The position numbers and the translations under genes are program-made. The notes under the pieces are model-generated. The model was not told where the DNA came from and did no database searches. It saw only the letters and a list, made by a program, of their open reading frames with translations. From RGIG426 sp045600765 (GTDB taxonomy: Bacteria; Bacillota; Clostridia; Oscillospirales; Acutalibacteraceae), in the NCBI GenBank assembly GCA_045600765.1, contig JAZRYM010000063.1, positions 1 to 13,708 of the forward strand: 13,708 nt of DNA, in the 5' to 3' direction. Shown piece after piece: positions 1 to 7,700 of this stretch (position 1 is its first letter; each line of letters begins with the position of its first letter).

Positions 1-1040
1 GCGTGCAAGCGGTGCTGAACGAAGGACTGGCGCCCGTCACGATGGTGGTCGGCCACGGCGAAGACCAAAACGTCGTCAGCAAATTGACCGAACTGTTGCA
101 AAAGAGCGGCTACGAGGTGCTGACCCTCGACATCACCACCATGGAAAATACCTTTGACAAAACGTCTACCATGGCGGTGTTGCCCGCACCGTCCACCGAT
201 TATTCCGCCGAGGAAATCGCGCTGTTGCGCGCGTGGACGGCGAATAACGACGCGATGAATCACCAACTCACCTACGTCGTCAACTACTCCACCTACCTGC
301 CGACGCTGTCCGAATTCTTCACCGACAACTACGGTATTGAGGTAACACCCTACTGGGTGAGCGAGTCGTCCAACAGCCGCCTTTTCAGCTACGGCGTTAC
401 CAACACCTACGGTGACCTCGCCGAAACCGACTACACCGAGGCGGAAGAAAAAGCGATTAAATCGCCGGCAACCGCCGCGCTGAAACTCCATTGGGACGAG
501 GACAAAACGCTTGCGAAATACAACCAGGCGGTCGTCACCTTCCCGAACTCGGCGCAACTGATTAACTATCAAAAATACACCGACGAGTACAAAGCGCTCC
601 TTGAAAACGTGGACGTGAACGACCTCTCGAACAACCAAAAGAACGAGTTGCAAAAGAAAATCGACGCGCTCGTTTCCGAATGTACCGCGCAGGCAGACAA
701 ATACCCCGTCGTCGGTATGGCGTACTCCCGCTCCATTGCGACGATTGACGGCAAACCCGCCTCTACCTCCGCCCTTGTGTGCGGTAGTTCGGGGTTGATT
801 GCCCAGTACCTCACCGACGCTTCCGCCAAAAACGAAGCGGCGGTCAAGAGCGTGTTTAACGGGTTGACCGGCAACAAAAACGCCGTGGCAATCGAGGGCA
901 AGAGCCTCTCCACCGCTACGGTTGACTTTGGGTCGGAGGGCGTGAAAAAACTGCTCGGTCTCGGCTTCTTCACCATTCTGTTGCCGCTTATCCTGCTCGT
1001 CGGCGGCATCACCGTGTTCCTGCGGAGGAAGAATTTATGA
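1..1040 (+). CDS. GldG-family ABC transporter auxiliary protein, 5'-truncated by the window edge
   Basis: The frame is open from the first bases, so the gene begins before the window; the GTG at 3 is probably an internal valine. The visible 345 residues open with the region that in GldG/ABC_transp_aux proteins leads into a conserved GHGE motif, here VVGHGE at visible residues 15-20. A long extracytoplasmic part follows, with a helical, charged stretch at about 195-235. A single C-terminal membrane helix lies at about 319-339 and ends in the basic tail RRKNL. Family knowledge: such proteins carry an N-terminal anchor plus this C-terminal helix and accompany an ABC-2 ATPase and permease (GldA/GldF type). 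Outside Bacteroidota the substrate is unknown and no gliding role should be assumed. The stop overlaps the next start in ATGA at 1037-1040, indicating translational coupling. The family call is fairly secure; the exported substrate is not inferable. Confidence 0.8.
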   Translation, partial: VQAVLNEGLAPVTMVVGHGEDQNVVSKLTELLQKSGYEVLTLDITTMENTFDKTSTMAVLPAPSTDYSAEEIALLRAWTANNDAMNHQLTYVVNYSTYLPTLSEFFTDNYGIEVTPYWVSESSNSRLFSYGVTNTYGDLAETDYTEAEEKAIKSPATAALKLHWDEDKTLAKYNQAVVTFPNSAQLINYQKYTDEYKALLENVDVNDLSNNQKNELQKKIDALVSECTAQADKYPVVGMAYSRSIATIDGKPASTSALVCGSSGLIAQYLTDASAKNEAAVKSVFNGLTGNKNAVAIEGKSLSTATVDFGSEGVKKLLGLGFFTILLPLILLVGGITVFLRRKNL

Positions 1041-2728
1041 GTGAACAACCGAAAAAACCGACCGACGAAGCGCCCGAAGTGACCACCACCGAAGAAAACA
1101 AAGAGGAATCCACCCTCTTTGCCGCGCCGACCGCGCCGACCAAGCAAAAGCCGAGCAAAAAACGCCTGCGCGGGTTGCTCATCGTGCTGTGCGTGCTCGC
1201 GCTGCTCGGCGGCGGCGTAACCGCGGCGTATCTCGGCGGGCTGTTTCAAAAATCGACAGACACCGACACGTCAGAGACGGAAACGCAGGAGGAAGAACAT
1301 CTGCCCTCGCTGGTCGATTATTCCGCAACGGGCATTTCCGCCATCCAAAAACTGACGATACAAAACGAAAAAGGTACCTACACCCTCGCGCCCGACGACA
1401 CGGGCGCGATGACGGTGGAGGGCTACACCGACCTGCCGCGCGACGGCGAAGCGGTGGAAGAACTGTTGGTGCACTACACGGCGGTGACACCCGATTTGGT
1501 CATTGCCGAAAACGCAACCGCCGAACAGCTGACCGCCTGCGGGCTTGACAAACCGTCTATCACCGTCACGGCACAGTATACGGACGGCAAAACGCTGACG
1601 ATGCAATACGGTCGCCTCGCTTCCGGCGGGGAGGCCGGCTACTACGGTATGGAAAAGGGCGGCAAAACCGTTTGGCTGTTTGAAACGGGATATTATCAGA
1701 CGGCAATGGAAGATTTTACCCATTTCCTCGGAAAAACACTGATGTCCGCGCCGTCGCCCAACTCGGACGACACGGTGGGCACGGCAAAACTCAAACAGTT
1801 GACCCTTTCGGGCGGCAACCGCGACACCGCCGCCACCTTGCGCTATATCGCGCCGACCGACAGCGACTCGTTCCGACTGTGCGGCAAATACGTGCTTGAA
1901 AAACCGTTTCTCCGTGCCGCGGACAACGACGTGGTGTCCGAATGGGATACCTCTCTTTGCGGGTTGTACGCCGCCACCATAGAGGCGGTGCGCCCGACCG
2001 CTGCCGAACTTTCCGCGTTCGGGTTTTCAAACCCGCGTGCGGTCGCAAAAATGACCTTCGGCGTTTACGTTGCCACCGACAAGGACGGCAAGGACTTAAA
2101 AACGCCCAAATGGTACAACGAGGTATCCTACACGCTGACCCTCGGCAACCGCACCGAAGACGGCGCGTATTACGCGATGCTCGACGGAGTGGACGCGGTG
2201 TATACCGTGAACGAAGCCACCGTCCCGTGGGCGGAAGTCGGGTATGAAGACCTCGTGAACAAATCGCTCTTTTTGCGGTATATCACCGATATTTCCGCGA
2301 TAAAAGCGCAGGTGGGTAACACCGCGTATGACCTGAAACTCACCCACGGCAAGAAAAAAGCGGAGGACGGCAACGAAACCGCCACCCTCGGTGCGAAGCT
2401 GAAAGGGGTCGAAAAGGACGAGGCGTCCACCCGCGGGCTGTATCAGTTGATGATGAGCGTCAAGCGCGTGTCTGCCGCGCCCGCCGATGCCAAAGCCGAC
2501 GGCAAAGCGGTGCTGAAATTACAGCTTGTGCCGCTGTCGGGCGAAGCGGAAACGACCTTCACCTTCTACCCCTATTCCGCGAACCGCTACTTGTGCGTAG
2601 ACAGCGACGGCGACCGCTTCCTTGTGAAAACCGCCGACGTAGAAGCGGTGGCGGCGCAATGGAACGCCTATGCCGAAACCGGCACCACGACGACCGCAAA
2701 AGCCGCGACAACCACCAAGGCTTCGTAA
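1037..2728 (+). CDS. Membrane-anchored DUF4340 domain protein
   Basis: This 563-residue protein starts at the ATG in the ATGA overlap with the GldG-like gene, behind GGAGGAAG at 1024-1031. A hydrophilic Pro/Thr/Lys-rich cytoplasmic segment (1-45) leads to one membrane helix at about 46-68. The rest should lie outside the membrane. Two DUF4340-like modules are visible. The first, about 100-235, carries the typical GLDKP turn at 169-173 followed by a beta-rich DGKTLTMQYG strand and turn. The second, about 250-420, repeats the pattern with FGFSNP at 328-333, YTLTLGNRTEDGAYYA at 365-380 and VDAVYTV at 385-391. The C-terminus is a low-complexity Thr/Ala tail. DUF4340 proteins commonly sit next to GldG-like proteins and are thought to form the outer part of that ABC system; their biochemical role is unknown. 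The gene is last in its unit, with a terminator 28 bases downstream. Confidence 0.82.
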   Translation: MSEQPKKPTDEAPEVTTTEENKEESTLFAAPTAPTKQKPSKKRLRGLLIVLCVLALLGGGVTAAYLGGLFQKSTDTDTSETETQEEEHLPSLVDYSATGISAIQKLTIQNEKGTYTLAPDDTGAMTVEGYTDLPRDGEAVEELLVHYTAVTPDLVIAENATAEQLTACGLDKPSITVTAQYTDGKTLTMQYGRLASGGEAGYYGMEKGGKTVWLFETGYYQTAMEDFTHFLGKTLMSAPSPNSDDTVGTAKLKQLTLSGGNRDTAATLRYIAPTDSDSFRLCGKYVLEKPFLRAADNDVVSEWDTSLCGLYAATIEAVRPTAAELSAFGFSNPRAVAKMTFGVYVATDKDGKDLKTPKWYNEVSYTLTLGNRTEDGAYYAMLDGVDAVYTVNEATVPWAEVGYEDLVNKSLFLRYITDISAIKAQVGNTAYDLKLTHGKKKAEDGNETATLGAKLKGVEKDEASTRGLYQLMMSVKRVSAAPADAKADGKAVLKLQLVPLSGEAETTFTFYPYSANRYLCVDSDGDRFLVKTADVEAVAAQWNAYAETGTTTTAKAATTTKAS

Positions 2729-2755
2729 AAGAGCCACTCCGGTTAAACCAAAAAG

Positions 2756-2790
2756 AAACCGCCTTGCAAGCGATGCCTGCAAGGCGGTTT
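2756..2790. terminator. Bidirectional intrinsic terminator between convergent genes
   Basis: A perfect 13-base-pair stem (2756-2768 with 2778-2790) encloses a 9-base loop. On the + strand it is followed by a T-rich run (TGTTGTTTTTTATTTG), placing it 28 bases after the DUF4340 stop. On the - strand it lies 10 bases after the stop of the Cys-rich membrane protein and is followed by TTTCTTTTTGG. The two convergent units therefore probably share it. Confidence 0.88.
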
Positions 2791-2799
2791 TGTTGTTTT

Positions 2800-3618
2800 T
2801 TATTTGTCTTTCGGTAGGTGATTTTTCAGTTTTTCTTCCAACTGCGTCACCTTTTCCTCGATTTTTTCTTTGCGGTCGGAAAGCGCGGCGGTCTGGGTTT
2901 TCCAAAACGCGCGCAACTGCCGTTTATGGTGACAGAGTTTTTCTTGGCAGTTTTTGCAGGCGAGCGCATCGTTGCAGCACTCACAAAACCGTTCGGGAAC
3001 GGCTTTTACCCGTATTTCCCACAACGCGAGAAGCACCAGCGCAAGCCCGAGCAACGTCCACGTGTAAAACGACGGGATAAACACAAGCGGCGTAAACATC
3101 ATCGCGTAATCCCAGTTGTAGATGCGGCAGGTGGTGCAGCATTTGTTTTTCATAAACCACGTCTGGAACGGGCAGAAGAACAAAATGCAAATCATATCGC
3201 ACACCGAATAGGCAAGCGCGATAAGAAGCAGGAGCCCGCGGTCAAAAATGCCCGCCAAATACAACCCGCCGAACAGCGCGTTGAGCGCCAGCCACACGAA
3301 CGCCACCGCAAAAGTGACTTTCGCTTCCTGCAAATGCGGAGCCGCGCCCTCAACCGGTTTGTAGTTGCGTTTGAACTGCTTTTCGCACCCCATACTTTCG
3401 AGCGGCGACGGGAACATTCGCGACAGCATTTCCGCCACGAACACCACCCAAATCGCGCCGAGCAACACAAGCATCAGCGGACTTTCGGCATCAAAAAGTT
3501 CCACGCCGCGCACCCGCGCCACCACGTATACGGCAACCGCCGCCAAAAACAAAACTCCGCGATAGACAAGTTTCAAAATATGAATGGCAGAGATTTTGGA
3601 AAGACGTTTCTTTTCCAT
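2800..3618 (-). CDS. Cysteine-rich five-helix membrane protein, unknown function
   Basis: This 272-residue protein has an AGAGGG ribosome binding site 5 bases before the ATG. Hydrophobic segments lie at about 14-36, 47-65, 100-125, 128-150 and 171-202, consistent with five membrane helices and no cleaved signal peptide. Two cysteine clusters stand out. One spans helix 4 and the following loop (C140, C144, C149, then CCTTC at 160-164). The other is a zinc-ribbon-like tail with C212, C214, C215, C221, C224 and C229, followed by H230 and H231. A charged, probably coiled-coil segment (about 246-268) ends the protein. Metal or redox binding is an inference from cysteine spacing only. The gene starts 37 bases after the stop of the MacB-like transporter on the same strand and is probably co-transcribed, so an accessory role in that transporter is possible. 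I do not recognise a characterised family. Confidence 0.72.
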   Translation of the reverse strand: MEKKRLSKISAIHILKLVYRGVLFLAAVAVYVVARVRGVELFDAESPLMLVLLGAIWVVFVAEMLSRMFPSPLESMGCEKQFKRNYKPVEGAAPHLQEAKVTFAVAFVWLALNALFGGLYLAGIFDRGLLLLIALAYSVCDMICILFFCPFQTWFMKNKCCTTCRIYNWDYAMMFTPLVFIPSFYTWTLLGLALVLLALWEIRVKAVPERFCECCNDALACKNCQEKLCHHKRQLRAFWKTQTAALSDRKEKIEEKVTQLEEKLKNHLPKDK

Positions 3619-3632
3619 AAAAACCCTCTTCT

Positions 3633-3652
3633 CTTTCGGTTTTCGCCGAAAG
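3633..3652 (-). other. Small intergenic hairpin between transporter and membrane-protein genes
   Basis: A 7-base-pair inverted repeat (CTTTCGG at 3633-3639 and CCGAAAG at 3646-3652, 6-base loop) fills most of the 37-base gap. On the - strand no T-run follows; the next element is the AGAGGG ribosome binding site of the downstream gene. It could mark RNA processing or mildly tune downstream expression, or be chance. It is not a convincing terminator. Confidence 0.35.
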
Positions 3653-3655
3653 AAT

Positions 3656-6655
3656 TTACTCGGTACGCAGGGCGACCACCGGGTCTTTCTTCGCCGCCGA
3701 GCGGGACGGGATGATGCCCGCGATAAGGGTCAAAAGCATACTGATGACCACCAAAATCACCGCCACCGGAATCGGCAAAATCGCCGACAGGTTGTTGATG
3801 CCGGTGAGGCTGTGCAAGATGAGGTTGATGGGAATACACAGTAGGTAGGTAATCAGCACGCCGAGCAGACCCGACGTAAAGCCGATAATCATCGTTTCGG
3901 CGTTAAACATACTGGATACGTTGCGCTTGGATGCACCAATCGCGCGCAGGATACCGATTTCTTTCGTGCGCTCCTGCACCGAAATGAGGGTGATAACGCC
4001 AATCATAATGGACGACACGATGAGCGACACCGACACGAACGCAATCAGCACGTAGGTAATCGCGTCGATAATGGTGGTGACGGAAGACATCATCAGCCCC
4101 ACGTAGTCGGTGTAGCGGATTTCCTGCACGTCGTCCACACTGTCGTTGTAATCGGCAATCGCATCCTCAATCACGTCTTTGTCCGCAAAGGACGAGGCAT
4201 AGAGGTTAATCGTCTCCGGGCTGTCAATATCCACATAGTTGAGGATACGCAAGTTCGCATCGTAGGTGGAAAGCGAGAATTCCAGCACCTCGTCGTAGTA
4301 ATCGGCGCGTTGTTCGTCGGTGTAGCCCTGCATTTCCATAGCCAGTGCTCCCGCCAACTGTTGCGACGACATCCCCGCCATTTGTTCTTGCACGCCGGCG
4401 GCGTATTGCTCGCGGAACTGCTGTTCAATCATCTGCGCGAACGTGTCTCTCATATCGTCGTCGCTCATCGCCGCCACGTATGATTCCACTTCCGCCTGCT
4501 CCATCCCCATTTGTTCGGTCAACACGGCCGTGAGCGTCTCCTCCATCGTTTCGCGGTTCATTTGCGAAAGGGTGTCGTCCACCGTCTTTTTCACCAGTTC
4601 GGGCGACGGGAGACTCTTGATTTTCACATACGCATCCGCTTTTCCTTTTTCGTCCTGCTCGTCAATGTAGGCGGTAAACGCTTTCGCCTTTTTCGCCTTG
4701 TCCACCGCGCCGTCTTTGTCCTCAAACGGAAGTCCCGTAAACACGTCCACGTTCTTGTTTTCGAGTTGGGCTTTCAGCGCCTCGGCATCTTTCGTGTGTT
4801 CAATGACGTACTCGGTCAAAAGGCTTGTATAGCCAATCGAACCGGTGAGCATGGTGGACACCGCGTCCTCGTTCGGGCGGATAATGCCGGTCACGTGCAA
4901 ATCAATACCGTTGTCGTAGAGGTATTTAAGCCCCGCTTCCGTCTCGCGCAGGTCGGTGTATATGCCGTCTTTATCGCTATCGGTATAGCAATTCGCGCCG
5001 AGAATGGTGCGGAACGGGGTTTCGCAAATGTCTTTGTAGCTCCATTTTTCCGCTTCGTAATCCACCGTCGTTTGGTCTTTGGCGGCGAGCATCAACGCTT
5101 CAATCTCCTCGCGGGATTTCAGCCCCAGCGCATACAGCGCCAGGTCGTTCAACTCGTTTTGGCTATCCAGCACCAGCACAATTTCGTTGTATTTCGTCGG
5201 CCAGTTGCCGTACACGAGGTCATACTGTTTTTCAAGCACCGGGCTAATCACTTTGCCGTCGTCGCCCGGGAGCATTTCCTGCCACAGTTCCGAGCCGCTC
5301 GACGACATATTAGACAATCCGCCCATCACCGTCTGGTCGCGCATCTGCATCATAAAGGACAAGTCCACGTTCATGTATTTGAGCAAAATATCCTGCATCA
5401 GCGCCTCGGCATCCGACTGAATAATTTCGCCGTCCACCGATTTTGTATACACGAGCATATCCATACCGTAGGTGTACTGCACGCCGGCAACCGATTTTTG
5501 CAAATCGCTGTCCTCTTTGGCGCGCTCTTTTTCCAAATGCTTTTTGAACGCCGCCAAGTCGTTTTCCTGCATCTCCATCGTGTTGATGGCGTTGACGAGG
5601 TCATACAGCATCGCCTTTTGGTACACCGCGTCCTTTTCGTGGTCGTGGGTGGACTGCGCCTTGCCCATAAAGGTCTCAATCAGCGTGCCGAGGTCGGCGT
5701 GTTGCGCTTCCAGGGTCAGCGGGTAGGAGGACAGCGTGTCTTCCTGCACCGTGTCAATGTAAGTGGTCGTGCCCTGCGACACCGCGTAGATAAGCGCGAT
5801 GCCGATAATGCCGATAGAGCCCGCAAACGAAGTGAGCGCCGTGCGCCCTTTTTTCGTAAACAGGTTTTTAAGCGACAGCCCGAACGACGTACCGAACGAC
5901 ATCGCCGGCATTTTCTTTTTGCCTTTCGGCGCGGTGTTCTCCTGCTGTGCCGCCGCTTCCGCCGCCAGTTCTTCCTCAGTCAGCGGCGCGGAATCGTCAA
6001 TCACCCGCCCGTCAAGCATACGGATAATGCGGGTGGAATACTCGTTTGCCAAATCGGGGTTGTGCGTCACCATAATAACGAGACGGTCTTTGGCGATTTC
6101 TTTGAGGATATCCATAACCTGCTTGCTCGTCTCGGTATCGAGCGCGCCCGTCGGCTCATCCGCCAAAATGATGTCGGGGTTGTTGACAATCGCACGGGCA
6201 ATGGCGACGCGCTGCATCTGACCGCCCGACATCTCCGCCGGTTTTTTCTTCATCTGGTCGGCAAGTCCCACGCGGATAAGCGCTTCTTTGGCGCGTTTTC
6301 TGCGCTCCGACTTTTTCACGCCCGACAGCGTGAGCGCCAGTTCCACGTTTTGGAGCACCGTCTGGTGCGGGATGAGGTTGTAGCTTTGGAACACAAAGCC
6401 GATGGAATGGTTGCGGTAAGCATCCCAATCGCGGTCTTTGAAATCTTTGGTGGAACGCCCGTTAATCTGCAAGTCGCCCGACGTGTATTGGTCGAGCCCA
6501 CCGATAATGTTGAGAAGGGTGGTTTTGCCGCACCCGGACTGCCCGAGCACCGACACAAACTCGCTCTTGCGAAACTGCATATCCACCCCTTTGAGCGCCT
6601 GGACATTTTCGCCTCCGGCGGGATATACTTTGGTGATTTGTTTAAGTTCTAACAT
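3656..6655 (-). CDS. MacB-like ABC transporter, ATPase and FtsX-type permease fused, large external domain
   Basis: This 999-residue protein has an AAAGGAGA ribosome binding site (6663-6670) 7 bases before the ATG. The N-terminal ATPase (1-225) has every key motif: Walker A GQSGCGKTT 38-46, Q-loop Q90, signature SGGQ 143-146, Walker B IILADE 162-167, D-loop GALD 170-173 and H-loop H198. A linker rich in Ala, Glu and Lys (222-250) leads to helix 1 (about 273-292), then a large extracytoplasmic domain of about 555 residues (295-850). Within it are VYGNWPTKYNEIVLVLD (481-497), typical of MacB periplasmic-core domains, and an EF-hand-like DSDKDGIYTD (559-568). Helices 2-4 follow (about 860-892, 921-942, 961-985), including ERTKEIGILRAIGASKR (895-911), the FtsX/MacB signature, and a PSRSAAKKDPVVALR-type tail. 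The protein probably dimerises and couples ATP hydrolysis to movement of an envelope substrate (peptide, antibiotic or lipoprotein). No membrane-fusion partner is present in the window. The substrate is unknown. Confidence 0.92.
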   Translation of the reverse strand: MLELKQITKVYPAGGENVQALKGVDMQFRKSEFVSVLGQSGCGKTTLLNIIGGLDQYTSGDLQINGRSTKDFKDRDWDAYRNHSIGFVFQSYNLIPHQTVLQNVELALTLSGVKKSERRKRAKEALIRVGLADQMKKKPAEMSGGQMQRVAIARAIVNNPDIILADEPTGALDTETSKQVMDILKEIAKDRLVIMVTHNPDLANEYSTRIIRMLDGRVIDDSAPLTEEELAAEAAAQQENTAPKGKKKMPAMSFGTSFGLSLKNLFTKKGRTALTSFAGSIGIIGIALIYAVSQGTTTYIDTVQEDTLSSYPLTLEAQHADLGTLIETFMGKAQSTHDHEKDAVYQKAMLYDLVNAINTMEMQENDLAAFKKHLEKERAKEDSDLQKSVAGVQYTYGMDMLVYTKSVDGEIIQSDAEALMQDILLKYMNVDLSFMMQMRDQTVMGGLSNMSSSGSELWQEMLPGDDGKVISPVLEKQYDLVYGNWPTKYNEIVLVLDSQNELNDLALYALGLKSREEIEALMLAAKDQTTVDYEAEKWSYKDICETPFRTILGANCYTDSDKDGIYTDLRETEAGLKYLYDNGIDLHVTGIIRPNEDAVSTMLTGSIGYTSLLTEYVIEHTKDAEALKAQLENKNVDVFTGLPFEDKDGAVDKAKKAKAFTAYIDEQDEKGKADAYVKIKSLPSPELVKKTVDDTLSQMNRETMEETLTAVLTEQMGMEQAEVESYVAAMSDDDMRDTFAQMIEQQFREQYAAGVQEQMAGMSSQQLAGALAMEMQGYTDEQRADYYDEVLEFSLSTYDANLRILNYVDIDSPETINLYASSFADKDVIEDAIADYNDSVDDVQEIRYTDYVGLMMSSVTTIIDAITYVLIAFVSVSLIVSSIMIGVITLISVQERTKEIGILRAIGASKRNVSSMFNAETMIIGFTSGLLGVLITYLLCIPINLILHSLTGINNLSAILPIPVAVILVVISMLLTLIAGIIPSRSAAKKDPVVALRTE

Positions 6656-6706
6656 ACCTGCGTCTCCTTTCGGATACTCTTTCTTCCTAATACATTACAT
6701 TTTTTC

Positions 6707-6735
6707 ATTATAATCGCCGCAAAAACCGCCGTCAA
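6707..6735 (-). promoter_or_regulatory. Predicted sigma-A promoter for the MacB-like transporter unit
   Basis: On the - strand, TTGACG (6730-6735) and a perfect TATAAT (6707-6712) are separated by exactly 17 bases. An A-rich stretch upstream of the -35 (6736-6768 on this strand) resembles an UP element. The 5' leader would be about 45 bases. Confidence 0.8.
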
Positions 6736-6787
6736 GACTTTTTGTATTTATTTTCTTTTTGTTCACAACTGCACGCCCGCGCACAAC

Positions 6788-6816
6788 TTGACAGCACGGG
6801 ACGAATGTGGTAAACT
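6788..6816 (+). promoter_or_regulatory. Predicted sigma-A promoter for licD-flippase
   Basis: A perfect TTGACA (6788-6793) is followed after 17 bases by TAAACT (6811-6816), which is preceded by TGG, giving an extended -10 (TGn). The leader would be about 35 bases. The TTG of this -35 is also in frame with licD and can look like a start codon; that reading is rejected. Confidence 0.78.
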
Positions 6817-6841
6817 AAATGGGTTGAATTCCCGCTTTTAC

Positions 6842-6850
6842 AAAGGAGGA
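6842..6850 (+). promoter_or_regulatory. Ribosome binding site fixing the licD start
   Basis: AAAGGAGGA lies 6 bases before the ATG at 6857. This near-perfect anti-16S match identifies 6857 as the start rather than the upstream in-frame TTG at 6788. Confidence 0.85.
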
Positions 6851-6856
6851 TATCGT

Positions 6857-7687
6857 ATGAAACTACCCGAATTACACGACCGCCTGTTTGAGCTGTTGTG
6901 CACCATTGACGATATTGCCAAAAAAGAAAATGTCCGCTATTCCCTTGACAGCGGCACCGCGCTTGCCGCGGTTCGCGAAGGGGATTTTATCCCGTGGGAC
7001 GACGACTTGGACATCAAGGTGCTGGCAGAGGATTATGAGGCGTTTAAGGCGGCTATGGTAAAAAACTTGCCGGAGCACCTGCATTTTGCCGAACCGCAAG
7101 AGCGCGGGTCCGCGTTTTACGACTTTATTGTGCGTATTTATGACGACCGCTATCCCATCCGCACGATTACGGAGGAAGAAAAATACTACAAAGACTTCGC
7201 CAACCACGTCGGTGCCGATGTGTTCATTTTGGCGAAAGCGCCGCAAACCGAAGCGGGTGCCAAACGAATGACCTTTGCCGTCAAACTGCTGTACGGGCTC
7301 GGTATGGCGCACCGTTACAAAGTGGATTTCAGTGAATACAAAGGCGCGCAAAAAGCGGCGGTCGCGGTGCTTGCCACGGTCGGAAAATTGTTCCCCGCCT
7401 CTTTTGTATACAAACGCTTCCAAAAACTCACGTTTAAGTATACCAACCTCAGCCACACCCCTTATCGGTTAAAAACCAACGTGCCGCTCCCCTATCTGCG
7501 CCCGTTGCCGGATGCCATCTTCACAAGCGGCGTCGCCACCTGCACCTTACGCGGTCGGGAATTCCCCGTCGCCAAAGATGTTGAGGGCGAAATGCGTTTA
7601 TACTACGGCGACACGTGGCGTACCCCCATCAAGGACGGCGACTACATCCGCCATTTGGACGAAGCCGACCGCGAAATTGAAGAATAA
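6857..7687 (+). CDS. LicD family phosphotransferase
   Basis: This 276-residue soluble protein starts at the ATG behind AAAGGAGGA. It has the LicD (PF04991) nucleotidyltransferase-fold core at residues 32-53: SGTALAAVREG, then the acidic metal-binding run IPWDDDLDI (45-53). A second characteristic block near the C-terminus reads GREFPVAKDVEGEMRLYYGD (233-252). Family knowledge: LicD enzymes transfer phosphocholine, or in fukutin-related members other phospho-alditol groups such as ribitol phosphate, onto surface glycans and teichoic acids. Which group is used here cannot be told, and no licA, licB or licC choline genes are in the window. The flippase gene begins 13 bases after the stop, so the two form a short operon that modifies and then exports a surface polymer. 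Length is ordinary for the family. Confidence 0.88.
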   Translation: MKLPELHDRLFELLCTIDDIAKKENVRYSLDSGTALAAVREGDFIPWDDDLDIKVLAEDYEAFKAAMVKNLPEHLHFAEPQERGSAFYDFIVRIYDDRYPIRTITEEEKYYKDFANHVGADVFILAKAPQTEAGAKRMTFAVKLLYGLGMAHRYKVDFSEYKGAQKAAVAVLATVGKLFPASFVYKRFQKLTFKYTNLSHTPYRLKTNVPLPYLRPLPDAIFTSGVATCTLRGREFPVAKDVEGEMRLYYGDTWRTPIKDGDYIRHLDEADREIEE

Positions 7688-7690
7688 GTT

Positions 7691-7694
7691 AGGA
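7691..7694 (+). promoter_or_regulatory. Ribosome binding site deciding the flippase start
   Basis: AGGA ends directly before the ATG at 7695 but lies 6 bases before the ATG at 7701. Only the second spacing is workable, so 7701 is chosen over 7695 and over longer in-frame extensions that would overlap licD. Confidence 0.6.
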
Positions 7695-7700
7695 ATGGCT

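Noticed and set aside
2818..3714. A 298-codon + strand open frame opposite the Cys-rich membrane protein
   Set aside because: Arg/His/Lys-rich composition, no ribosome binding site, and it crosses the start of one - strand gene and the end of another.
4511..6652. A 713-codon open frame antisense to the MacB-like transporter
   Set aside because: Its translation is rich in Arg, His, Val and Phe with no domain pattern. It runs exactly opposite a gene with all ABC motifs and a strong ribosome binding site. It is a by-product of the GC-rich codon bias.
6788..6856. N-terminal extension of LicD from an in-frame TTG at 6788
   Set aside because: The TTG is the first half of a perfect -35 box and lies upstream of the predicted transcription start. 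The ATG at 6857 has AAAGGAGGA at ideal spacing.
7512..7700. Upstream in-frame extension of the flippase into licD
   Set aside because: The added residues are Ser/Pro/Thr-rich with no family resemblance and would overlap licD by 176 bases. The ATG at 7701 has AGGA at 6 bases.
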